DNA of 64,000 nt, taken from contig CATNEN010000011.1 in the NCBI GenBank assembly GCA_950097015.1, positions 930,001 to 994,000 of the forward strand, given 5' to 3'. The stretch comes from Macrostomum hystrix. Its lineage: Eukaryota; Platyhelminthes; Macrostomidae. This document shows, in pieces, positions 23,035-33,064 of this stretch (the stretch's first letter is position 1; every line of letters starts with the position of its first letter). The position numbers were made by a program, and so were the translations under genes. The notes beneath the pieces were generated by a model that saw nothing but the letters and a program-made list of their open reading frames with translations, ran no database searches and was not told the DNA's origin.

Positions 23035-23681
23035 GTAAGACTTCAAATTCTCCGGTCTTCATGCTCCTTCAGATTGTCCGCAAAAATCCATCAGATTCCC
23101 AAGCTTATCCATCAGATTCTTAATAAAAAATATTTTAGAGTCCCCATAAAGGTCCATCAGATTCTTCATAAAGATCCATCAGATTGTCCATAAAGATCCA
23201 TCAGATTGTCCATAAAGATCCATCAGATTTTTCATAAAGATCCATCAGATTGTCTATAAAGATCCACCAGATTCTCCATAAAGATCCATCAGATTCTCCA
23301 TAAAGATCCATCAGATTGTTTATAAAGATCCATCAGATTGTCCATAAAGATCCATCAGATTCTCCATAAAGATCCATCAAATTGTCCATAAAGATCCATC
23401 AGATTCTCCATAAAGATCCATCAAATTGTCCATAAAGATACATCAGATTCTCCATAAAGATCCATCAGATTCTCTATAAAGATCCATCAGATTCTCCATA
23501 AAGATCCATCAGATTGTCCATAAAGATGGACAATGATCTATGATGATCTATGATCATGATCAATCTATGATCTATGATCAATGATCATGATCTATGATCT
23601 ATGATCTATGATCTATGATCTCTGACAACATGATCTATCAGATTCCATCTGATCAGCAAGCTTCTGTCATCTAACTCGCAG
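23035..23681 (+). other. UQCRB-like intron with a 22-bp minisatellite
   Basis: GTAAGA...CTAACTCGCAG. From about 23085 to 23530 the intron consists of a 22-bp unit (AGATCCATCAGATTCTCCAT plus AA). A GATC/ATGATC palindrome-rich stretch follows (23525-23640). Confidence 0.8.
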
Positions 23682-23936
23682 ATTGGCCTAGTCGACGATG
23701 ACATGCTGTACGAAACCTATCGCGATCATGTTCGCGAAGGCGTCAGCCGACTGCCTCGCGAAGAGCTGGAAAGCCGCACGTTTCGCCACATCATCGCCGC
23801 CCACCTGGACGCTAAGCGCGAGATCCTGCCAGTCAGCGAGAGAGTTACCGAGGCCAACAACCGGCCCTACGCCATCCTTTACGTCAATGACGCCCTGGAT
23901 GAGATGCACGCCAAGCTGTATTGGAAGCATCAGTGA
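23682..23936 (+). CDS. UQCRB: UQCRB-like complex III subunit, terminal exon
   Basis: The exon enters in phase 0 and reads IGLVDDDMLYETYRDHVREG, then VSRLPREELESRTFRHIIAA, then HLDAKREILP, and ends at TGA 23934-23936. The spacing of G-L-x-D-D-x-x-Y-E, V-x-x-x-x-x-R-L-P, R-x-F-R and L-x-x-K-x-x-I-L-P matches the core of cytochrome b-c1 complex subunit 7 (UQCRB/QCR7), a small subunit needed for assembly of complex III in the inner mitochondrial membrane. The C-terminal third is more diverged. The full product is 137 aa against about 111 in human. AATAAA at 24120-24125 is a good polyadenylation signal. Confidence 0.7.
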   Translation: MGLVDDDMLYETYRDHVREGVSRLPREELESRTFRHIIAAHLDAKREILPVSERVTEANNRPYAILYVNDALDEMHAKLYWKHQ

Positions 23937-24119
23937 TTGGTGCGGAACACTTCGCTAGCTTACACTTATCATTGTTGCTTATTATCTACTTTGGTTGGGG
24001 TCATAGCTATTAGATAACTATTAGAACTGTTTGTGTTAGAACAAAACAAACAAGATCCTCATTAGAAACCAGACATACTATCATATATATTTTTAATGCC
24101 GCGTTTTAGAACGAAAAAA

Positions 24120-24125
24120 AATAAA
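24120..24125 (+). terminator. Polyadenylation signal of the UQCRB-like gene
   Basis: AATAAA 184 bp after the stop codon. Confidence 0.5.
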
Positions 24126-24299
24126 ATAGAACGAGTAGCTTAGTTTGTGAAGAAAGTTTAACGGTTCTTATTTCTTGTCAACAACAACAACAAAACTCCT
24201 GCCACAAGTGTGTTATTTTTTACTAGTTCTTTATCCTATCAGTGGTAAATATATATCGAGCACTTTCTTTTTTAGTAATAGAAAACTAGCTTTTAACGG

Positions 24300-25055
24300 A
24301 ATTAAATTCATAGAACACCAGATTGACGTAGTTACTTTCCTAGAATACGAGAGTGACCAAGTTTTTTTCGTAGAATGGAAAGTAACGAAGTTTATTTCAT
24401 ATAATACGAGAGTAACGGAGTTGGTTTCATAGAATAAGAGAGTAACGGAGTTGGTTTCATAGAATACAAGAGTAACGAAATTGATTTCATAGAACACGAG
24501 AGTAGCGAAGTTAATTTCATAGAAACGAGAGTAATCGAGTTAATTTCCAAGAATACAAGAGTAACGAAGTTAATTTTATAGAACACGAGAGTAACGAAAT
24601 TGGTTTCATAGAAACGAGAGTAATCGAGTTAATTTCCAAGAATACAAGAGTAACGAAGTTAATTTAATAGAATACAAGAGTAACGAAGTTAATTTAATAG
24701 AATACGAGAGTAACGAAGTTGATTTAATCGAATACGAGAGTAACGAAGTTCATTTTATTGAATATGAGAGTAACGAAGTTAATTTTATTGAATACGAGAG
24801 TAACGAAGTTAATTTAATCGAATACGAGAGTAACGAAGTTAATTTTATTGAATACGAGAGTAACGAAGTTAATTTTATTGAATACGAGAGTAACGAAGTT
24901 AATTTTATTGAATACGAGAGTAACGAAGTTAATTTAATCGAATGCGAGAGTAACGAAGTTAATTTTATTGAATACGAGAGTAACGAAGTTAATTTTATTG
25001 AATACGAGAGTAACGAAGTTAATTTAATCGAATACGAGAGTAACCTTAGCCTTAA
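24300..25055. repeat. 30-bp minisatellite
   Basis: About 25 units of a 30-bp repeat (GAATACGAGAGTAACGAAGT plus TAATTTTATT), diverged on the left and nearly identical on the right. Each unit contains TAAC-GAA-GTTA, a small inverted repeat. It starts within about 180 bp of the UQCRB-like polyadenylation signal and ends about 40 bp before the hAT-like element. Confidence 0.95.
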
Positions 25056-25096
25056 TTTTAATTTATAAGAATAAAAATATGACAGACGATCTAAGG

Positions 25097-25869
25097 CAGG
25101 GGTCGGCAAACTTATTAGCTAGTGGGCCAAAAAAAAAGAACCTAAAAGACGGCAGCGGGCCGCATTGACTGTAGAAATATGAGATAGGGGAGAGATGAGG
25201 CACGGGAGAGACGAGACTGAGGAGAGATGAGACACGGTAGAGACGAGACTGAGGAGAGATAAGACTGAGGAGAGATGAGACACGGGAGAGACGAGACAGA
25301 GGAGAGATAAGACTGAGGAGAGATGAGATAGCGGAGAGATGAGACACGGGAGAGACGAGGCATGGGAGAGACGAGGCATGGGAGAGACGAGACTGAGGAG
25401 AGATGAGACACGGGAGAGACGAGGCATGGGAGAGACGAGACTGAGGAGAGATGAGACACGGGAGAGACGAGGCATGGGAGAGACGAGACTGAGGAGAGAT
25501 GAGACACGGGAGAGACGAGGCATGGGAGAGACGAGACTGAGGAGAGATGAGACACGGGAGAGACGAGGCATGGGAGAGATGAGACACGGGAGAGACGAGG
25601 CATGGGAGAGATGAGACACGGGAGAGACGAGACTGAGGAGAGATAAGACTGAGGAGAGATGAGATAGCGGAGAGATGAGACACGGAAGAGACGAGACATG
25701 GGAGAGATGAGACAGCGGAGAGATGAGACACGGAAGAGACGAGACAGGGGAAAGATGAAACAGGGGAAAGATTAAACAGGATACTGTAGGTGTCGGAAGG
25801 GGCAACGGGCCGGATTTGGGAGCTTCGAGGGCCGCATCTGGCCCGCGGGCCGGAGTTTGCCGACCCCTG
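25097..25869 (+). mobile_element. Complete non-autonomous hAT-like element carrying a 16-bp minisatellite
   Basis: The element begins CAGGGGTCGGCAAACT and ends with its exact reverse complement AGTTTGCCGACCCCTG, a 16-bp terminal inverted repeat. It is flanked by a perfect 8-bp target-site duplication, ATCTAAGG (25089-25096 and 25870-25877). Terminal repeats of this sequence type and an 8-bp duplication are hallmarks of the hAT superfamily. It encodes no transposase. Unique subterminal arms (about 90 bp left, 90 bp right, with CGGCCC/GGGCCG) surround about 590 bp of a 16-bp array (GAGACACGGGAGAGAC, GAGACTGAGGAGAGAT and relatives). Confidence 0.9.
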
Positions 25870-25877
25870 ATCTAAGG

Positions 25878-26440
25878 GATTGAGTACGAAAGTTAAAAAA
25901 TTTCAGGCTGGTTTATATCAGAAGGCTTAGAAGTAACGGAGGTAGTTTTTGTCCCACACCAAAGTAGCGCATTTTAAAGACAATGTAATATTTATTTTAA
26001 GAAAGCGAACGCTACAGAGTAATTAAAAGAAATCTTCATTTTCGTGAGCTTGTGGCGCTGGAGAACCAAATGCTAAATTTCACTTTCATAAATTCTTATG
26101 AGCGTAGCGAAAATGAATGTAAGTTAATCTGAATACGAATCCAATTCTAGATCTTTCGAGACTAATTTGCACAGCATAATTGTTACAATATCTGAGAGTT
26201 AGAGAGTGAGTAGTATTACCAACAGCTTCCGGGGCTGTTCCTAAGTTCCGAACCAGCCTTTATCAATATGAACCGATAATCCTTCCCTTCTTTGGCGCAC
26301 TAATTGGACCTCTGATAGCTTCTCTCTTGAGACTTTCGAGGTGGATAAATAAATCTCATTTCATTTCAGGATGTTCTTCGTGGATGAAACGAGAAACTCG
26401 TTTTTTGTTAAGAAATTTCTGTGCACAAAGATGAAAGAAA
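25878..26440. other. Unique spacer
   Basis: No gene or repeat recognised between the hAT-like element and the next array. Confidence 0.55.
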
Positions 26441-27060
26441 AACTGGATTCGTCTAGAAACATTTTAAGAAGAGTCTAGAAGCTGTCTAAGAATGGTCTAG
26501 AAACTTTCTAAGAATGGTCTAGAAACTTTCTAAGAATCCTCTAGAAACTTTCTAAGAATCCTCTAGAAACGTTCTATGAAAAGTCTAGAAACTTTCTAAG
26601 AATCCTCTAGAAACTTTCTAAGAATCCTCTAGAAACGTTCTATGAAAAGTCTAGAAACTTTCTAAGAATCCTCTAGAAACGTTCTATGAAAAGTCTAGAA
26701 ACTTTCTAAGAATCCTCTAGAAACGTTCTATGAAAAGTCTAGAAACTTTCTAAGAATCCTCTAGAAACGTACTATGAAAAGTCTAGAAACATTCTAAGAA
26801 TCATCTAGAAACTTAAAGAATGGCCTAGAAACTTAAAGAATCATTTAGAAACTTTAAAAAATAATCTATAAACTTTTTAAGAATCGTCTAGAGACTTCCG
26901 AAGAATTGTCAAGAAATTTTCTAAGAATCGTCTAAAAACTTTCTAGACACGTCAGAAACTTTCTAAGAAATCGTCTAAAAACTTCCTTAGAATCTGCCAG
27001 AAACTTCAGCGGAATAGTCCAGAAACTATCTAGGAATCGTCGCCAGACTTTGCCAAGAAA
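26440..27060. repeat. 22-bp minisatellite with a 44-bp higher-order unit
   Basis: Unit CTAGAAACTTTCTAAGAATC plus CT, alternating with CTAGAAACGTTCTATGAAAA plus GT, so a 44-bp dimer repeats in the middle. The right-hand units are diverged (26800-27050). Confidence 0.9.
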
Positions 27061-27094
27061 TAGCTAGGCAAAAATTACTAGAAATTGCTTCTCC

Positions 27095-27545
27095 ATAAAG
27101 TTCCATCAGACTCTCTATAAAGGTCCATCAGATTCTCTATACAGATCCATCAGATTCTCTATAAAGATCCATCAGATTCTCTATAAAGATCCATCAGATT
27201 TTTCATAAAGATCCATCAGATTTTTCATAAAGATCCATCAGATTTTCCATTAAGATCCATCAGATTTTCCATTAAGATCCATCAGATTTTTCATAAAGAT
27301 CCATCAGATTCTCTATAAAGATCCATCAGATTCTCCATAAAGATCCATCAGATTCTCTATAAAGATCCACCAGATTCTCCATAAAGATCCATCAGATTCT
27401 CCATAAAGATCCATCAGATTCTCTATAAAGATCCATCAGATTGTCCATAAAGATCCATCAGATTCTCCATAAAGATCCATCAAATTGTCCATAAAGATCC
27501 ATCAGATTTTTCATTAAGATCCATCAGATTTCTCCTGAAAATATG
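27095..27545. repeat. 22-bp minisatellite, same family as in the UQCRB-like intron
   Basis: About 20 units of AGATCCATCAGATTCTCCAT plus AA (also TTTTCC and TTTTTC variants). This is the same monomer as at 23085-23530, but here outside any gene I can recognise. Confidence 0.9.
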
Positions 27546-27855
27546 AATCAAGCTCTTGTAAAATTAAGGCTAAAGATATTGGACATACGCCCCAAGTTAT
27601 CTTGCCCGACTTGTTTGCCATTGACTTCGACCTGTTGAAGCTGGCAGTCAAGGGCTAGACTGTGTGTTAGTTTTAAATATGTCGGTCAAATTGCTAACTC
27701 TGATATACCGCGCTTGCCTGGAGTTGCTTCGATAAATGGATAAATATTGACAGGTAGGGCATTTTTCAGCTTATCAGCGACCTTATCGATCTGGACTTCC
27801 GTGTGCATGTAAGCTGCTTGACAGACTCGGCAAAATCATGCGTCTTCCTGCTTCA
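27546..27855. other. Unique spacer
   Basis: Nothing recognised. Confidence 0.5.
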
Positions 27856-29850
27856 GCACTGTATACAGTATGAGACACGGTATTCAGTACAAGACGCAGT
27901 ATGAGACACGGTACTCAGTACAAGACGCAGTATGAGACACGGTACTCAGTACAAGACGCAGTATGAGACACGGTACTCAGTACAAGACGCAGTATGAGAC
28001 ACGGTACTCAGTACAAGACGCAGTATGAGACACGGTACTCAGTACAAGACGCAGTATGAGACACGGTACTCAGTACAAGACGCAGTATGAGACACGGTAC
28101 TCAGTACAAGACGCAGTATGAGACACGGAACTCAGAACAAGACGCAGTATGAGACACGGTACTCAGTACAAGACGCAGTATGAGACACGGTACTCAGTAC
28201 AAGACGCAGTATGAGACACGGTACTCAGTACAAGACGCAGTATGAGACACGGTACTCAGTACGAGACGCAGTATGAGACACGGTACTCAGTACGAGACGC
28301 AGTATGAGACACGACCACTCAGTACGAGACGCAGTATGAGACACGGTACTCAGTACAAGACGCAGTATGAGACACGGTACTCAGTACAAGACGCAGTATG
28401 AGACACGGTACTCAGTACGAGACGCAGTATGAGACACGGTACTCAGTACGAGACGCAGTATGAGACACGGTACTCAGTACAAGACGCAGTATGAGACACG
28501 GTACTCAGTACAAGACGCAGTATGAGACACGGAACTCAGAACAAGACGCAGTATGAGACACGGTACTCAGTACAAGACGCAGTATGAGACACGGTACTCA
28601 GTACAAGACGCAGTATGAGACACGGTATTCAGTACAAGACGCAGTATGAGACACGGTACTCAGTACAAGACGCAGTATGAGACACGGTACTCAGTACAAG
28701 ACGCAGTATGAGACACGGTACTCAGTACAAGACGCAGTATGAGACACGGTACTCAGTACAAGACGCAGTATGAGACACGGTACTCAGTACAAGACGCAGT
28801 ATGAGACACGGTACTCAGTACAAGACGCAGTATGAGACACGGTACTCAGTACAAGACGCAGTATGAGACACGGTACTCAGTACAAGACGCAGTATGAGAC
28901 ACGGTACTCAGTACGAGACGCAGTATGAGACACGGTACTCAGTACAAGACGCAGTATGAGACACGGTACTCAGTACAAGACGCAGTATGAGACACGGTAC
29001 TCAATACGAGACGCAGTATGAGACACGGTACTCAGTACAAGACGCAGTATGAGACACGGTACTCAGTACAAGACGCAGTATGAGACACGGTACTCAGTAC
29101 AAGACGCAGTATGAGACACGGTACTCAGTACAAGACGCAGTATGAGACACGGTACTCAGTACAAGACGCAGTATGAGACACGGTACTCAGTACGAGACGC
29201 AGTATGAGACACGGTACTCAGTACAAGACGCAGTATGAGACACGGTACTCAGTACAAGACGCAGTATGAGACACGGTACTCAATACGAGACGCAGTATGA
29301 GACACGGTACTCAGTACAAGACGCAGTATGAGACACGGTACTCAGTACGAGACGCAGTATGAGACACGGTACTCAATACGAGACGCAGTATGAGACACGG
29401 TACTCAGTACGAGACGCAGTATGAGACACGGTACTCAGTACAAGACGCAGTATGAGACACGGTACTCAGTACAAGACGCAGTATGAGACACGGTACTCAG
29501 TACAAGACGCAGTATGAGACACGGTACTCAGTACAAGACGCAGTATGAGACATGGTACTCAGTACAAGATACGGTATGAGACACGGTACTCAGTACAAGA
29601 CACAGTATGAGACACGGTACTCAGTACAAGACACGGTATGAGACACGGTACTCAGTACAAGACATAGTATGAGACACGGTAATGAGACATAGTACAAGAC
29701 ACAGTATGAGACACGGTAATGAGACATAGTACAAGACACAGTATGAGACACGGTACTCAGTACAAGACACGGTATGAGACACGTGGCTCAGTACAAGACG
29801 CAGTATAAGACACGGTAATGAGACACAGTTCAAGACACAGTGTGAGAACA
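27855..29850. repeat. 31-bp minisatellite, about 63 copies
   Basis: Unit TATGAGACACGGTACTCAGT plus ACAAGACGCAG. Each copy contains the inverted repeat GTACT-C-AGTAC. ACAAGAC/ACGAGAC and GTACTCAGT/GTACTCAAT variants are scattered, and the right end (29690 onward) degenerates into rearranged units. Confidence 0.95.
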
Positions 29851-29859
29851 CGGGACACA

Positions 29860-30185
29860 GAAGTATACACCAGTATCGTAATAGCCGAGCAGTCAAAGCT
29901 AGGATACCCTAATTTTTTTTCCAGAACTTTAAGCCGGTAAAAGCTTTTGCGTTCGCATCTGCGACAACTCGCATTTCTGCTACAAGCTAATTAACCTGCA
30001 GCGAGCCAGAACTCAAAATTGACGTGGCTCTGCCCCGTCTGCTCGGATTAACTGTATGACCGGCTCTGTTGTCCAATGAAATCTAATTACAAACTTTTTG
30101 TAGGACTTTGAACCATCTGCCATACCCTGGACGGCTTAGCTTTTAGTCTCTGGCACATCTAATCCGATTGTTCTAAAATAATACA
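29860..30185. other. Unique spacer
   Basis: No gene or repeat recognised. Confidence 0.5.
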
Positions 30186-30189
30186 ATGC

Positions 30190-30945
30190 GTTAGACAGTA
30201 TTAAAAGCTGTGTTCTAAGATAATCCTACCTGTCAGACACTGTATAAGAAGATGTGTTCTAAGATAATCCTACCTGTTAGACACTATATAAGAAGATTTG
30301 TTCTAAGATAATCCTACCTGTTAGACTCTGTATAAGAAGATGTGTTCTAAGATAATCCTACCTGTTAGACACTATATAAGAAGATGTGTTCTAAGATAAT
30401 CCTACCTGTTAGACACTATATAAGAAGATGTGTTCTAAGATAATCCTACCTGTTAGACACTATATAAGAAGATGTGTTCTAAGATAATCCTACCTGTTAG
30501 ACACTGTATAAGAAGATGTGTTCTAAGATAATCCTACCTGTCAGACACTGTATAAGAAGATGTGTTCTAAGATAATCCTACCTGTTAGACACTATATAAG
30601 AAGATGTGTTCTAAGATAATCCTACCTGTTAGACACTGTATAAGAAGATGTGTTCTAAGATAATCCTACCTGTTAGACACTATATAAGAAGATTTGTTCT
30701 AAGATAATCCTACCTGTTAGACTCTGTATAAGAAGATGTGTTCTAAGATAATCCTACCTGTTAGACACTATATAAGAAGATGTGTTCTAAGATAATCCTA
30801 CCTGTTAGACACTATATAAGAAGATGTGTTCTAAGATAATCCTACCTGTTAGACACTATATAAGAAGATGTGTTCTAAGATAATCCTACCTGTTAGACAC
30901 TGTATAAGAAGATGTGTTCTAAGATAATCCTACCTGTTACACACA
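30190..30945. repeat. 44-bp minisatellite, about 17 copies
   Basis: Unit TGTTCTAAGATAATCCTACC plus TGTTAGACACTATATAAGAAGATG-type sequence (44 bp). CACTATATAAG/CACTGTATAAG variants and one CTCTG variant recur in the same order (about 30300 and 30700), indicating a higher-order duplication. Confidence 0.95.
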
Positions 30946-30954
30946 TTTTGCTTA

Positions 30955-31012
30955 AAGGCACAGATTGTTTCCCGCGGCTGAGAATCGAACCTCGGACCTC
31001 ATTGCTACACGT
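30955..31012 (-). mobile_element. SINE head fragment (reverse orientation)
   Basis: GAATCGAACC on the + strand is a reversed Pol III B box (GGTTCGATTC). The flanking CTCAGCCGCGGG and GAGGTCCGA match the head of the SINE at 51487. Only this part remains. Confidence 0.55.
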
Positions 31013-31113
31013 CAAAATTTATTCTAACTTATCATTACATTAAATCTCAGATAAGTCATGGTCAAAAAGTTCTGTTGTTCGAACAGAAATTGACTAAGCT
31101 AAATAATTTAAAA

Positions 31114-31119
31114 TTTATT
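31114..31119 (-). terminator. Polyadenylation signal for the polyQ protein exon
   Basis: TTTATT on the + strand is AATAAA on the minus strand, 92 bp past the stop at 31211. A second copy lies at 31018-31023. Confidence 0.5.
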
Positions 31120-31210
31120 CAACCGATTTACAACAATGTCAGTGCAGCGTTCATTGAATTTAGTCAGCAAAAGTTCATTGTTAGTTCAATGCCTCAGTTG
31201 GACTGTCGCT

Positions 31211-31512
31211 TCAACCCTCTGCGCCTCCCTCGCCCGTCTCCTGAATGGCGTCCAGATTTTGCAGCGCCGAGAAGTCGAAAGACCGTCGGCGGAGCTGCTT
31301 GCTGACATCGGTCGGCAGCGGCATAATGTCCATGGCCAGCTTGGTGGCCGTGTCACCCGGCTGAAGGTCCGGATTGCGCTGCAGAGCCAACTGTCTGAGG
31401 CGCCGCTGCAGATCAGCAGCTTCAACCGGATTGTCCAGACTGGCGCTCACCGATGGCAAGGATCTGGATCGATGCGACCGTGGCGACGGGGGCGGCGATA
31501 ATCGACGCCTGA

Positions 31513-31570
<58 letters not shown>

Positions 31571-31615
31571 AGTTGAATCATCGTCAGCAAATTCGATTCT
31601 TATCTGCGGTTCCAT
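31211..31615 (-). CDS. PolyQ protein of unknown function (terminal exon or complete small gene)
   Basis: From ATG at 31615 the frame gives 134 residues: MEPQIRIEFADDDSTK, then Q18, then an Arg/Ser/Pro-rich part (FRRRLSPPPSPRSHRSRSLP). A helical segment (EAADLQRRLRQLALQRNPD) and the end KQLRRRSFDFSALQNLDAIQ plus ETGEGGAEG follow. RRRS is a potential basophilic kinase site. The frame is also open upstream to about 31675, and an acceptor-like TCGTCTCAG just upstream of 31653 would allow an upstream exon. The non-repeat part looks like genuine protein, and two polyadenylation hexamers follow the stop. I do not recognise the family. Confidence 0.6.
31515..31569. repeat. (CTG)n / (CAG)n microsatellite inside the polyQ exon
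   Basis: About 18 uninterrupted CTG units on the + strand, read as CAG = Gln on the minus strand. Confidence 0.9.
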
Positions 31616-31889
31616 TGATTTTGATGGCAAAAAACTAGCTTTCTTCAGGTTTGCTGAGACGAATTTCTGTTGCTATGCTCCGAGTAGAAATCGCGGGCCT
31701 ACCCTTGAGCCTAATCATTTCCAGATGCGAGCCAATAAGAGTGCTCAAACCGACCGGACGTACATTGGTTAGAGAATTCGAAGATTTGCTGGACCTTTCG
31801 GATATCCAGCAGCATCGCGGATTGGTTTAAGTAGGCGTCCAAAATTCACAATCTACTCAGTGCCCGATAGGGCAGATTTTCCACTCTTA

Positions 31890-32400
31890 GAACAGGTGAT
31901 TTCTCTAACAGGTGGGATTCTCTGAGAAAAGAAACAATTTCCTTAGTACGAAAAGGACTTTTTTAGTACAAGAATGATTAAAAAAGAACAGTTAGGACTA
32001 TTTAGAACAGGTATAGGATTATCTTAGAACAGGAAGGTTATCTTTGAACAGGTAGATTTTCTTAAAACAGGAAGGTTATCTTTGAACAGGTCAGATTAAA
32101 CCAGAACAGATAGGATTAAAGTAGAACAAATAGGATTATCTTAGAACAGGTAGGATTAAACTAGAACATATAGGATTAAACAAGAACAGGTAGGATTAAA
32201 CAAGAACAAGTAGGATTAAACAAGAAGTAGAACTAGAACTAGAATTAAACTAGAACAAAAAGGGATTATCTTAGAACAGGTGGGATTAAACTAGAACAGG
32301 TAGGATTAAACTAGAACAGGTGGGAGTAAATTTGAACAGGTGGGATTAAAATAGAACAGGATGATAAAACAAAGAAAATTAGGATTAAAATAGATCACGT
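31890..32400. repeat. Degenerate 20-bp minisatellite
   Basis: Unit AGGATTAAACTAGAACAGGT with many substitutions and length changes; apparently an old array. Confidence 0.75.
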
Positions 32401-33060
32401 AGGATTATCATACAACTTATGATTTAAGTGTGAAAAAGATGTCTAGAGAAATCTCTATTATTTGTCTATAGAGAGTATTTCTGTCTGTCGCTCATCATCA
32501 AAATCCCCCATATTAACATCCCAGTGGGATCATTAAGGATCGCTGCCTTCTATAGGGCTTGGTCAAGCTAAAATAACACGTAATAATACAAATGTCATCC
32601 CACTGCGAAATCTTAGACACTCTCTCAGAGCATATTGAAAGGATCCATTGAGCACGGGTCAGTCAATATGAGTATATTTGGGTGTGTCCGAGTCTATTTT
32701 TATCGCATACGTCTTGTATTTTCTGTTTTCCTAAAATTCTACAATGTTATACGGGGCTCACAACTATCACAGCACCTATTCTCAAGTCACGTCGTGACAA
32801 TGATTAGCTGTAATAAAAATAAATCAAGTAATCAAGCACGGGCGCCTAAACGTAGCATCTAGTGCGAATGCTAGTTCTAGAACTCCATGAACAAGAAAAA
32901 AAGAAAATAATTCTACGCATTTGCATATTGAATTTCCAAAGACAATCATTTTTTCGTAAAAAATCTAATCTTTTTGCAATTATCTACTTTAAGTAGGCGC
33001 CGAAGTAGGTTGTGCAAGACTTGAATTATCTTAATCGTTTCATATGCTTTCGTTTGCCAT
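32401..33060. other. Unique AT-rich spacer
   Basis: No exon, RNA gene or repeat recognised. Confidence 0.5.
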
Positions 33061-33064
33061 TTAT

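Noticed and set aside
26440..27060. Heat-shock-element cluster (GAA...TTC...GAA)
   Set aside because: The GAA and TTC blocks are spaced by three bases, not the two required between inverted nGAAn units.
27855..29850. CRISPR-like array
   Set aside because: The repeats are contiguous without variable spacers and the DNA is animal nuclear DNA; it is an ordinary minisatellite.
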